From NCBI GenBank assembly GCA_014898415.1, contig RCTD01000002.1, positions 2,418,001 to 2,482,000 on the forward strand: a DNA stretch of 64,000 nt, written 5' to 3'. Below, one piece after another: positions 26,791-37,926 of the stretch. The notes below the pieces were generated by a model. That model was not told the origin of the DNA. It searched no databases and worked only from the letters and a program-made list of their open reading frames with translations. A program made the position numbers and the translations under genes. The DNA is from Stromatinia cepivora. Lineage: Eukaryota > Ascomycota > Leotiomycetes > Helotiales > Sclerotiniaceae. Position 1 is the stretch's first letter. Every line of letters starts with the position of its first letter.

Positions 26791-27580
26791 TAGCGTCAAA
26801 ATATGGTCATGCAAGTCACCATAAGTCTCAAGAGGAGAAGTATGAGAGAGAACTCGCAAATAGTATAAGGCTCTTCGGCTGGTCGTGAAGATTTGATGCC
26901 TCTTTACTTGATAAATTATAATGAGAGCATTGGGTTTTGAATCGAGAAGTTTTATGTCTAATTGAGTCGACTATACCAATCTATCTCGAGCATTGGCGAC
27001 CTCTATTCCGATATGTATAGGATAGTGTCTACCAAGTAATCTCAACGGCATGAACAATGAAAATAAGTAACCTCTTGAAGAAGAATTTATTTAATGGCCT
27101 TCTTTCTCAAGAACTAGAGATTCAGTATCTCAATTAGCTGCGTGGCAAGTACCACAAATTGGGTCATTCATTGTGCCATTTGGTATAGATCATCGAACGA
27201 ACCGTCTGTTCTTCATGTTTGAAGACTTCAAGTCTATAGCTGAGGCAAATAAAATGCTCGAGTTCAGAAGGAAAAGGGAGTATCTGGACCGATGACTTGC
27301 GGGGCGCCTGAAGATACTAAAGATAGGTGGAGACTGGCTAGCAAACCATCAGAAGATTGGCATCTCAACGGGAGATCCGATAGGAATTAGTTGGTGTTTC
27401 CGAGAACTTATACATCACTCAGGTAGATACATGGTGGTGAGGTAATCCAGGAGATATTTGCGATGGCAGGCCGGATTTATCGATTCCGAAGAGACAGAGA
27501 GTGAAGCTAAGGACGGGGAGGAAGTACAAATGGCTAATTCGGAAGGCCAAACAATAGGATTAAAACTGTATAAAAACATA
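26790..27580 (+). pseudogene. Decayed coding relic of unknown family
   Basis: One forward frame from about 27095 to 27576 reads as natural protein for roughly 160 codons with only two stops, a TGA near 27292 and a TAA near 27442. Readable pieces are QLAAWQVPQIGSFIVPFGID, FFMFEDFKSIAEANKMLEFR, GGDWLANHQKIGIS and an acidic end (EETESEAKDGEE). A second piece in another frame, HHKSQEEKYERELANSIRLF, lies near 26815-26880. I do not recognise the family; a retrotransposon gag-like fragment or a lost host gene are both possible. No intact start was found. Confidence 0.4.
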
Positions 27581-29070
27581 TAGGCTTAAATGAGTGCTCG
27601 AGGATGATGGCTGTTTTGTACAAACGTCTACTAGAAATCAGTTTCCGCTGCGGTCGGGAATTCAAGGAAAGGGCAGCACTTGGCGGAGAAAGAGTGAAAC
27701 GAAAAGAAAATCGCTCTCCTAAGCTATGAATCATTTGAGAATCGAAATCTGAAGGAAAGATAGAGAAAAACCAACGAATTAATCGAGCAGTCCAGGAAGT
27801 GTCTAGCAGGTCAGCTTTGCCGAACGGTATAGTAATACTGACCACTTGCTGACTCCTACTCAACGCCGAATGAAAGGCATCGCGCCATGCCAAGATCTGG
27901 GTACATTCTACTTTGATAATCCAAGCGTATCGATGGTTAGTAATATTGTATCGCTAGAATAATACCTGGACAATTCTGCAAGCCAAAATTTAGCCTGGCG
28001 GAGAGCTTGGTGAAGAGCCTGTTCACTAAGACTATGACTTTACTGAAACACAAAAACGATCTTGACTACCAACTTTGCTTCACCGCTGTTATCGGATACA
28101 AGTCTTTTTTATTTGAAAACAAGCCTTAAAGAGTAGAATTCTCAGTCCTGCGATAAATGGTTCCTACAGAGGTGGTATCAGATTTAAAATGTCGTGATGT
28201 TTACTTGGTAGTGTTGAAGATTTCAGCCCCACCTCCGGAGCAAATGCATTCAGGATATCGCATTTCCTTCCATTTGTGAGCCATCCTCTCTGAAGTAGAA
28301 CATACAAGCGGGCCCTTCTCCGAATCCGGTATCGAGATTTAGAATCGTGGGGAACAAATGTGACACTAGGGGGTGCTGACTGAAGAATATGCGATAACAT
28401 AGGGTTGTATACCCTTCTGCATCGCAATCTTGGCCGATATTCAAATGAAAGAGGAAATTATTAGTAGACGGAGGATTTGAATGGTGTATTTTTCGAGGTT
28501 GCAATACACTTTCTCCTTTTTCCCGATTAGCCCGAAAAGACAGGTAAATGGTAAGGGTGTGGGTTTCCACCGAATGCAAGCGAAGGATAAAAGAGGGGCT
28601 CTTACCCTTCTTTCCTTAATTTATTCAGCCACTCATCCATTTCATTTTCTCCAAACCGTTGCACATTCCTCCTACCTAAGAATATTGACCACTTTGGACC
28701 TTCCACCTCTGGTCACTCAATTCAGCCGCGTAATTGAAGCCAAATATTATACTTTTGGAAGGTATGATAAAAGGCTTGCATAATATATTGCGAGTTTGTG
28801 CGAGATGAAGAAATTCAGCCAGGAGAATAGGTAACATATGCTACACACGATTTCAATGGAACATTCGCCAAGTATCGTATGTGTTGCCCGTGTGGCCAGA
28901 TGAGGAAACCGAATTTCGATGAAGGAGAAGTCTCCTCTTGTAACGTTTCTATATTTCTTCTGCTATGATGCACGTTCTGTAGCTTGCACATTTCTTGTGT
29001 TACGGATTTTCGCTCGTTTTCGCTCATTCGGTGTCAAAAAATCCGTACTATCGACATCCTCTTCGTCAAC
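27581..29070. other. Intergenic, no gene seen
   Basis: No supported gene. The last 150 bases may once have carried a 5' exon or signal peptide for the spherulin-4-like gene that follows, but no clear one can be read. Confidence 0.4.
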
Positions 29071-29940
29071 ATGGTTCTGGCAGCTTTTGTGTTGCTTCCG
29101 CTTTATATGTATCCATACATTTCAACCTCATGGAGTACACTTACCACCTCCATTGCCGCTAATCCAAATCTTAGGTTTCACGTGGTTGTTTCCCCCAATT
29201 TAGCATTCATGGACCCAGATGTCAACTATGTTGCAGGCCTTAAAAGTTTGAATAGCCATTCAAATGTCCTTACCCTTGGTTATATCTATACCTCTTACGG
29301 TTCTCGAGATGTCTCGGAAATCGCAGCAGACATCGATAAATAGGTCGAGTGGAATACACGTACCCAACTGCCAATTGGCGGACTTTTCTTCGACGAATCA
29401 CCATCAAATAACTCAACATTTCCATACATGAGTAATCTTATCACGTATGCGAAATCTTTGTTAGGGGCCGGCAAAGATTATATATTTCTTAATCCCGGAG
29501 TTCCTGTCGATGCATCCTTCTATACCCTCGCCGATAGCATTAATGTATTCGAAGAGTCTTATGCGAAGTTCAATCATACTGCATTGACTAGTTTGGATAA
29601 CACCTTACGGGTTAAGTCAACGTATGCTATCCATGACTTTACAGGGACGTCGACCATGACACAACAAACTGCTCTCGTGAGTCAGCTTGCGTCTGCAAAC
29701 CTAGCAGGAATGCTCATAACGACACAACCTGAATACACGGCATGGTCAAGCTTGTGGTCTTCGTTTTGCTCTGCAATGACAAAATTGAATCTTGGTGGTG
29801 GTAGGGGAGGAGGGTGGGGAGGAGGTAGTAATGGCGGACATGGGGGAGGAGGTGGTTGGAACAACGGGGGGCATGGAGGGGGTGGCGGGTATGGCGGTGG
29901 GTATAGCGATGGAGACGACTACGATGATGACGAAGGTTGA
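29071..29940 (+). pseudogene. Spherulin-4-like (GH135-type) protein with in-frame stop
   Basis: The sequence encodes a spherulin-4 family protein, related to the GH135 galactosaminogalactan hydrolase Sph3 of Aspergillus. Family features are FVLLPLYMYPYIS near the start, LGYIYTSYGSRD before the break, GGLFFDES (codons about 103-110, containing the acidic Asp-Glu pair), and DYIFLNPG afterwards. Codon 91 (29341-29343) is TAG, in the same frame, splitting IDK from VEWN where homologues normally have an aromatic residue. No plausible intron removes it. The C-terminus is a Gly-rich tail (about 240-280) ending in acidic residues, as in wall-associated proteins. The N-terminus starts directly at the first barrel strand without a signal peptide, so a 5' exon may be missing. 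Read-through or a base-calling error are the alternatives to a pseudogene. Confidence 0.72.
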
Positions 29941-32900
29941 GAAATACAGCAATCCATACTATCGCACATATCCTTGATGTTTAATTCATACTAAGGCAAA
30001 AGTTATATCTTTTCGAGCTTCTCTGAGTACCACTTGTGACTTACATTTTACGTTTCCAGATACCCACTAATCTCGTCAAATCTTAGAAAAGACCACTTAT
30101 TGGCATTTTAGACTAAATTAAACAGCACAATTGTCCAACCCATAGTATACACGTTCTGCCATCATTAAAGCTTCATGTCCAAGGGGAGAAGTGATCAGCT
30201 CCTTACATTGTGTGCTTCCAGGCACCTTCACTTGCCAGAAAGTTCAGAATCTCAGCATGAATTCGAAGTCTTTTTGCGCTCGATCCAATCATCACGCTTG
30301 GAGCTCTCTCGATTATTCTCCACTCAAATCTCCTGCTCTACCTCCGCCCCATTGCATTAATCTAAAAAAAGCCCCAAGCGATATACTGGTGTAAGGTCAG
30401 ACCTCTGATTCCAAGTCCCAAGCCTGATCTTCACCTCATCTCACTTCACAATTACCTTATCTTAAAACTATCAAGTCCCTACATAGGGTGTTTGAATATT
30501 TACTTTATAACCTTTATTATGCAAGGAAGGGCAGTTGTGATACCAGAGTGTGTAAGCCTGATAGTGTTGTAAACAATTTGCTGACTGAACTCCTTGATAT
30601 ATTGACTGACAAATGAAGAGAAAAGTATCATAGGATATGGGATGACTTTAGTTTTTTGGGCAGACAGTTCATGAGGATGGGTGAACTTTCAGAGTTTCAT
30701 ATTACCGAATTTGGTTCAAGATTATAGGATTAGACTAGTGCAGTAGTGTCTGAAATAGGAGGACACAATAGTATTTATATATACAACAAAGGCTAAAGAG
30801 AGAAGAAAAAGAAGTATAGAGTTTCACTACCCTTACACCTATATTCCGAGGCGAGCAAACTAACTCCAAATCTAGCTTTCTTCCTGTATATACTCTACCG
30901 CCCCTTTTCCTATTCACTTGTGCGATCCTAATGATAAACCTCATAGCTTCTCGTCATCGTGCTTGGGACTTCCTGCTAAACCATCAAGCTGATTTGCCCC
31001 CTGTGTACTGGTATGTTATGATCGGCTCCTTTATCTTTATAATATCTAAGACAAGCAGATCAGATGTTAGTTGTCCATATTCCCAGATAGGTCTAACTTC
31101 TCTCCGGATTGCTTCTTCCGGGATTGTCTTCCCAGATTGCTCCTTCTCCTTCCCTGGATCCGAACAGTTCTATTGACAACTTGAAATTCTCATTTGTGAT
31201 CCACCATTTATGATTTAGATATGAATGGGTTTTGTTTTGTGGGTTCAATTATAGAGGATATTGTGATTGATTATTTGGTGTAGACAACACTTTTAGACTT
31301 TGGGAAGGGCAGTTGTTGTGAAGTAGAGGTGGGAGAATAATTGTTTGGAACTGAAAAACAAGTTAGTTGGATAACGAATCAGGTTCTTGAGAAATGGAAA
31401 GATACTTACTTCAATTCCTTTACCCTTCGTTCCTCCTAGTGGTACTCATCAAAGAAAGACAGGTGAGACATCTACCAGTTAGCTGCTGAACAAATTTTGT
31501 TATTTGCTAGTCTGTTAGCTCTCTTGTCTCTAAGGCTTTCCTTGCTTTCACATCGCTTTTTCAACTCCTTCATTAGACTGGTCTGCTATTATCATAGAGA
31601 TACTTCTCCAGACTGTAACTCCAAAGACACTTAACAGACTGGATTTGTCGGTAAAGATCTTTTTTAAATCATACAGTAAGATATACAAACAAGCCGAGTG
31701 CTTTAGCTTATTAATTTACTTGCATCTAAGAGAGCTCTTTTGGTTATTTGCATGTTCTGGTTGTGCAAGCAAGCAGGGTTTTACCTTGGTGAGTCGTGTT
31801 AAGTTGGTTCTATCGGTAATGGCCCCTTTCCACAACATAGATGCTAAGTTTTAGGAAGGAAATCGGATATTTCAAGTTAAGTAGTTGTGTCTGTTAAAGC
31901 TCCTTTCCCTATTTCAGAAGGAGGTATATTGGAAGTGAGTTGAGTTCTCTGGCTTGGGAGGTCGCTTAGTTGATACTATCACCAGGAGCCCATTACTGAA
32001 CTCTTGTATTCCATTGTGTGAAGCAGGTTGAGTTCTTTGACTTGACCTTGTGTTCGGAGCTAGGTATAATAACTGTGTCAGTAAAATCAGCCCCCCGCCC
32101 TTTAGTAGATATTCGTTTGTTCGAAGTATGCCGAATGTTGCGGCTTTGTGCTGTAAGCTGGCTGTATTAGTTCTGTTGTTGAAGAACCATTTCCTGAGGA
32201 CCTTAAATTGTGCGGTATTCATGGGTTTGGTATTTCTGATTTAACTATGATGGTGTATCAAAAAGCCGCCTTTCTTCATTGCAGGTGCTGGGTAGCTAGG
32301 AACAGGGTGGACTTGCTGGCATGGTAGACTCGCTGTACTCATAAAGCCCCCATACTGTAGGTGGCTGCCTCGTGAAGCGGAGTGGATGCGTCCTCAGATT
32401 TTGTGTTGTGAGCTAAGCTATTCGAAAGCTTTGAGTATCGAATATTCAATGTATGGATATATGTTGAAGTGGTGTGTTGTGTTGTTGCCGGAATTTGAGA
32501 GGTCCTCTTCTCTATTGTATTTGTGTATTCCCAGTTGTTGCGATGGTTTGGTTTTGGGTGATTGGAAAGTAGATGGACCTGGAAGTAATGATAACTTTGC
32601 ATGTTTGGTACTTGAATCCGAAAGAAGGACTTGATAGTTAGGATTGAATTATTCTGAAGCATCTGAAGCATCTGAAGTGATTTGGCACAAACCTGATCTA
32701 ATTCTCGCTGCCAGTCAAGGCATACTTGTTTCATCTATCCTGTCCAAACCACAGGTTAGACTACGACTGCCTCGTCCTCCAAGGCTGAAGATCAAGGGAG
32801 ATTGCAAAGGCGGATAATACCCGAGCTTTTCCTTTCCAAAGTTACATTTAGTTAAAGAATATCCATGATTGAATTCAGACACTAGATCTATGGAAGTAAA

Positions 32901-35686
32901 CAGAATAGAAGAAACTACGGTCACAGCAAAATGAATGAGGAAGCAGTGGAGAAAGACATTTTCATCTTGTAAAGTTTTCTATGCCCTATCACCGTGCTTC
33001 GGTATAACTAGAGATACCTACTTCAACTTTCAATTCTCGTAGATAGCCATGACTTGAATTCCCTCATATGTGAGTAGGCGTAATGAATCAGGGTGTGGGC
33101 CAATGTGAATTATGATGGCCGCTACCTGAGTAGTCTATGCTGTAGGTAGTGAAAGCACTTCTAATTTAGCGGCAGGCTTCGACCCAAAAGCTGGAGAATA
33201 TGGGGTGAGGAAAACTGGAAATAACTGGAAGGTTTCTTATGGGGTGAATGGATGATATAGTACTAGTAAATTTTGAAACTACCAGTGGATGTTAAAGATA
33301 GTTCACTCTGTCATTAAGACACGTCTATTACAGAAGATAAGATTGTTTTCGACTGAAAGCAGATGGCCGTACATGGATTTCCTTCCCCTCTTTAAACATC
33401 CTCGCTCGATTTTCTTCCCCAGGCCTTCCGCTTCAACCATCCTACAGCATCGATTATACGAACATGCTCCTCCTCCTCCTCCTCGAATCTGCAACCTTCT
33501 ACCCTCTTCAAACCTATTTAGACATCAACGCACAGCAATCACATCCTTCAAACTCAGACAGCCAAGCCGACTGCTTAATTCATATATTGTGGTGTTATTG
33601 GGGGCATTACCATGGTAGTCCTCAGGGTCCTCAAACAACGTCGCAGCAGGACACTTGGGTCTTGAGTGTACAGAGAAAAGCGTCCTCCTTATGCAGAGTA
33701 GTTATTCCAGCCAGTCCGAATACTCCTCTTCGTGTTAGCCGCAACTGTAACTCGCCCTTTTATCTAAGATCAACCTTCCACGAATCCCTCCTCTCCTCAT
33801 CCCGAGTTTAGCATAGGCTCTCCGTTCCACCACTTTAGTTCCACTCTTCATACGCCACTACTATATCGATTAGACAAAGATACAAATGTCAGAGCAACCG
33901 CGTGGGCTTGGTGCATGGAATTGTTCTCTTTCAGGATGCCAGCACTAAAGCTGCTCCCTGCTCTCGAGTCTCGCCCCACAAAGCTGAATTGCTTCCCTTG
34001 TGATTAATGATATACGCCGGGAAATGTGGAAGAGGAAGGGGGAAGGGGGAAGGGGCAAGGGATAAAAGTCAAATTCTCCTTCAACCTGCACTAAATATCT
34101 AAAGCATCTATACTTGGGATTGGTTTCAAACCAGCAAGTTCCGCCAGCTTAACTCTTCTACGCTTCCATAGCCTTGATGATGCGAGATCATATCTTACCG
34201 ACTTGACTTCCTCGTAGTCGCTCGTGTTACAGATTAGTCTTTGGGTGAACCTTATTAGGGCGCTCAAGGGGTATAGTTTAAAGGCGAGTCAATCACTTCA
34301 TAGGAATAAATCAGGAGACAAATATGCCAATAAGCTATCTATCTATCTATACCACTGAAAGGAACTATTCTAAAACTCTTAAATCTAAATCAATCAGCCA
34401 AGATAGGGAGAGAAACAGGAGTCAGCCAAAACTTGATACGTCTATACGGATGGGAATAACACTCGTAGGGAGGTAGATTTTGGTTGGGCCAAACTTCCTT
34501 TCGACGAGTTTGCGCTACAGCAAATTGATGGTCACATTAACTTGACAAGCAAGATAGAGAGTAGTGATTGAAAGTGGTAGCGCACTCTTTTAAACTTGAA
34601 TCTATGTGACCGGAATCGAAAGCTCTGTCAATGCGATATAATATCTTTTGCACCCAACCACCTTTTAAATCAATTTCAACTGATGGGCAACCTTCAAATC
34701 TTTCTATACTCGCAGGTACCACCGGACCCTTGCGCATGAGTTATCAAAGGCGCTGTTGCAGGACAAGGTGTTAATATCGAGGTGAATTGAGGTGGACAGG
34801 TGATTTTAGCCTGCCGTGAAGGTTCAAATCCCTCTTGACAGCCACAAAATGATCGGCAAGCTTACAATTAATGAAGAAATACTAACATGGCGATATCTTA
34901 TCAGGATGCAACTGAATATTTTACTTAATCAATTTGTGTTATGGAGTCTTGGTGGTTGGTAATGTTGAAGTGAGTCACCCCGCAGAGGAAACTTTCGACC
35001 CTGACCTCCCACCACGCTTCAACTTTTGATACAAACCTCTTAGAATGCTGAGAATGTATCAGAAAGACCACCTATGCAAGAGAAATAAAATCAAGATGTA
35101 ATGATAGATAGTCCTGACTCATTAGTACATTGTGGGTGACTAATGAAGGGGGGATGAGGATGGAGATGGAAAATAAATTTTTTATAATCCACTTGTGTTT
35201 TAATTAACCAGCTTTAAAATGGCATAGAGATTTCTCAATGACTGTATACTCTTGAGACCCATATCTGGCCCTACACAGTAACAATGGAGTCTTCTGGATC
35301 GAATTCTGAAGGAATATTCAACAAAAACCATGCTTAGGCTGTCAAAGTCACACAATTCTAACAACTCTAACAACTGCTTGATGGACTCTACAAAATAATC
35401 ATCAGGGGATCCTTTGTATTACAATACTCAATGAGTAAGAAGGAATCTTTGACAAAGTTTTTGATTCTCTCAAAATATTCAAGTGAGACACGTGTATTTT
35501 GGAGGTTTCTGCTGTAATGTGGACTCGAGACTAGTAAAAGTTTATGACAACCACCCCTTCATCAATGTTCATCAATCTAGTACATCGAGGCTCTCTCTGG
35601 TCACTCAAATACCCTCTTCTAGAAGATTGATGCTCTATCACTACTACCTAAACTCCGTGATCACGTACCGAACATGGTATATGCAG
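29941..35686. other. 5.7-kb gene-poor stretch
   Basis: No gene could be supported. A minus-strand frame at 32734-32339 (131 codons, ATG start) and the overlapping open stretch at about 32960-32715 look somewhat protein-like (for example LDWQRELDQVCAKSLQML) but cannot be joined into a model. A plus-strand ATG frame at 33289-33618 is Pro/Leu-rich without a family. A purine tract (GGGGGAA repeats) lies near 34030-34065. Confidence 0.4.
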
Positions 35687-35926
35687 ATGGTGATTCATAT
35701 TATTGTTCGCCATCTCCTGATATTATGACTGGTACCCCACCCGCCGTTGACGGCTCTTCTCACCCATCCTAAGCAGCATCGAGCAGTAATATTAGCAGTA
35801 TTTCAAATGGTGAATCTATATTATTCTTCGTCATCTCCCGACAATATCATTCGCACTCGGCCCACCATTGACATCTCTTCTAACCCGTCCTAAGCCGTAT
35901 TAAGTAGTAATCTTAGCAGTATCATA
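35687..35926 (+). repeat. Two-copy tandem duplication, 120-bp unit
   Basis: Two diverged copies lie head to tail: 35687-35806 and 35807-35926. Both begin ATGGTGA and share blocks such as CCTAAGC, AGTAAT and TTAGCAGTAT. Translated in the matching frame, both give SPD..., T.P.(V/I)D.SS.PS, then a stop, then (A)..SSN(I/L)SSI. The differences are scattered, so the duplication is old. Confidence 0.7.
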
Positions 35927-36537
35927 CGATCAGAAACGTAAACAAAAAGTTCGGACGGACTAGCTTATGACTTGGAATGAATATGATGAGCTGTGAATAA
36001 CCAAGCACTGCCCCATGTGCTCTGAATCATACTGTAGTTCTTAAGCTAGCTTGATATAGCTTGATATAAAGGCACCTGTATGGCTCCCTTGTAGTAGCCT
36101 CTTTCTTCCATCTCCTTCTATCTTCCAGTTTGTTCCCTGTCATTAAGTGAGAACACTAGCCCAATGTAATTACAACCAGGTTTCCTTTAAACTTCTAGCA
36201 GTACAGCGACTGAACCTACCTCAAAGACAGGACAGAACCACTTAATCTCAACGGTTTTATCCACTACCCCAGCCGTCCCGAGAGAAATTAAGGTTGCCTA
36301 GCATCAACAAGGTAGTTGAAAATATCCCGCACTTGAAGCTAGGCCGCTTTAGTTCGTCCATATTCTTCAAAAGGCACGAAGACTTTTCTGCAAAGCCCAC
36401 CTACTCTTCTCCAACACAACATCAGCCTTCCTCTCTTATACTCTTCCCATACAAACTCGATCATAATCCTACTTGCACTCAACCAAAGGCAAAAGAATCA
36501 TAACAACTCACTGGTTAACTACTCTTCTATCTTGAAG
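35927..36537. other. Spacer before the mini-exon array
   Basis: A short doubled segment AGCTTGATAT occurs near 36048-36067. A forward frame (36294-36503) is open but has no ATG. Its 3' part has weak similarity to the pyrimidine-rich introns of the array that follows, including a shared ACTCTTCCCATAC. Confidence 0.4.
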
Positions 36538-37460
36538 TCGTGATTATCCCGAGGGGTTTTTGATATCCTTTGCTCCTGTTCACGATCCTGCGAATAGACC
36601 TTTTCGTTTACCAAATCAAGCACGCAGAGCTCGCGCCGATCTCCTAGAGAACAACGATTCTACTTCTGGCTATAGCTTCGTGTTATTGCCAGTAGGACTA
36701 AATTCCTCGTAAGTATCACCCTCTCTACCTTTCCTCACAGAACAGCGGCTGCCCACAGCACTCTTCCCATACCTTCCTTTCCTCTATCAAGCTCATGAGC
36801 CACTTCTGCTAGCGATCTAACAGTGTATAAGGCGGATTAGGTTTAGAAGACCGCGTGCTTTTTGCTCTGCCAGCAGAGTTAGATACCCTGTAAGTACCCT
36901 CCTCCATCTTATCTCACCGTGCAATCTTAATCTGTAGCACTTTTGCCTTTCATCCTTCTCCTCCTTCTATCTCGAAATTTATTTCTCATTGCCACCTATC
37001 TAACACATAAAAAGTGGTTTAAGAATCAAAGATTGCGCGTTAGTTCCTCTGCTAGCAGATTTAGATCACTTGTAAGTACCACCAATCTCAACCTTCCTTG
37101 ACAACACAGCTTTGAGCTGCAGCACAATTAACCCCCTTCCCTCCCTTCCATGAGCCTCAAGATCTATCTCTTCCTATCACCAATCTGATAGTTCAAGCAG
37201 CGGTTTAAAATCAAGAGATCTTATTTTAGTTACTCTGCCAGCAAGTTCAAGGTTCTGGTAAGCAGCAACCCCTTCAACTCTCATACACTTTACAATGAGC
37301 ATCACACTACACTACCCTATCTTTCCCCCCACCCCCCTCACTGTCCCACAGTCTAGCTTCTCCATTAAATCTCAAACTAACACATCATTGTCAACACTTT
37401 TAGATCTTTCGTACCTACAACATTCTAGTCACAGCCTTCGTTCCTAGATTCTCCTCCTTG
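36538..37460 (+). repeat. Tandem array of intron plus mini-exon units, about 182-bp period
   Basis: At least four units each end in a splice-donor sequence: GTAAGT at 36709, 36890 and 37072, and GTAAGC at 37258. Spacings are 181, 182 and 186. A weaker fifth copy ends in GTAATC at 37460. The last 57 nt before each donor form an exon-like block: 36652-36708, 36833-36889, 37015-37071 and 37201-37257. Units 3 and 4 are each preceded by AG, giving symmetric 57-nt exons (phase 2 at both ends). All four are open in the same frame: NDSTSGYSFVLLPVGLNS, GLGLEDRVLFALPAELDT, GLRIKDCALVPLLADLDH and GLKSRDLILVTLPASSRF. The first is the end of a longer 171-nt open block starting after AG at 36537. The introns are about 123-129 nt, pyrimidine-rich, with CTAAC or CTGAT before the acceptor, and are alike across units. 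Unit 2 has GG instead of AG at the expected acceptor. Whether this is a separate gene or a leader of the next gene is unknown. Confidence 0.6.
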
Positions 37461-37926
37461 TAATCAACAAAGTCGAAAACTTATTGCGTACCATCGATTA
37501 GACAACATTCAAATTTACAATATTCTGGGTCATCAACTTGATACTGGAGAGTTATCGCCGCTCGCTTGTCGTACTCAGCTGGTGCATTACCGGTGATATA
37601 CCCACGGAGTATCCTCTGCGGACTACTATCTCAAGTTTGATCATTTTCTCGGATATTCTTCCAGATTATTATCTACCGTCTACCTTCTCTCTTCTGAAGG
37701 TCGATCATTGTCGAAGGCAGTGTTTGGTATCACGATCTGCCATCTAGAGTCTACCGTCCAAATCAGAATAGTTGTCGACAACGAAGTCAATCAATACTCA
37801 GCACCACCCACTGTTATTCAGCAAGCATCGTCTCATTCTCCTCCAGCACTCCCACAATCGATCTCTACCATCTCACACCTCTCATCTCAACACCTATCAA
37901 TCTTCTACCGTCTGTCGAAAATAATC
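37461..37926 (+). promoter_or_regulatory. Probable leader of the zinc-binding gene
   Basis: This pyrimidine-rich stretch precedes the start at 37927 and looks like a fungal 5' untranslated leader, with repeated CTCTACCATC- and CATCTCA-type blocks. The same frame as the gene is open back to 37708 but without an ATG. Confidence 0.4.

Noticed and set aside
29682..29977. Alternative frames over the Gly-rich tail of the spherulin-like gene
   Set aside because: They mirror the GGT/GGA repeat in other frames (Pro-rich on the minus strand, Met/Glu/Gly on the plus strand).
32339..32960. Overlapping minus-strand frames resembling a small secreted protein
   Set aside because: A hydrophobic start and a Cys-containing segment lie in different frames and no plausible intron joins them.
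33289..33811. Two plus-strand ATG frames, Pro/Leu-rich
   Set aside because: The frames derive partly from a CTC repeat and show no conserved motif or splice continuity.
34745..34855. Possible tRNA (GGTTCAAATCC with GACAGCCA after it)
   Set aside because: The T-loop-like motif is present, but the T stem has a mismatch, no standard D arm is found and the anticodon loop lacks the expected T before the anticodon.
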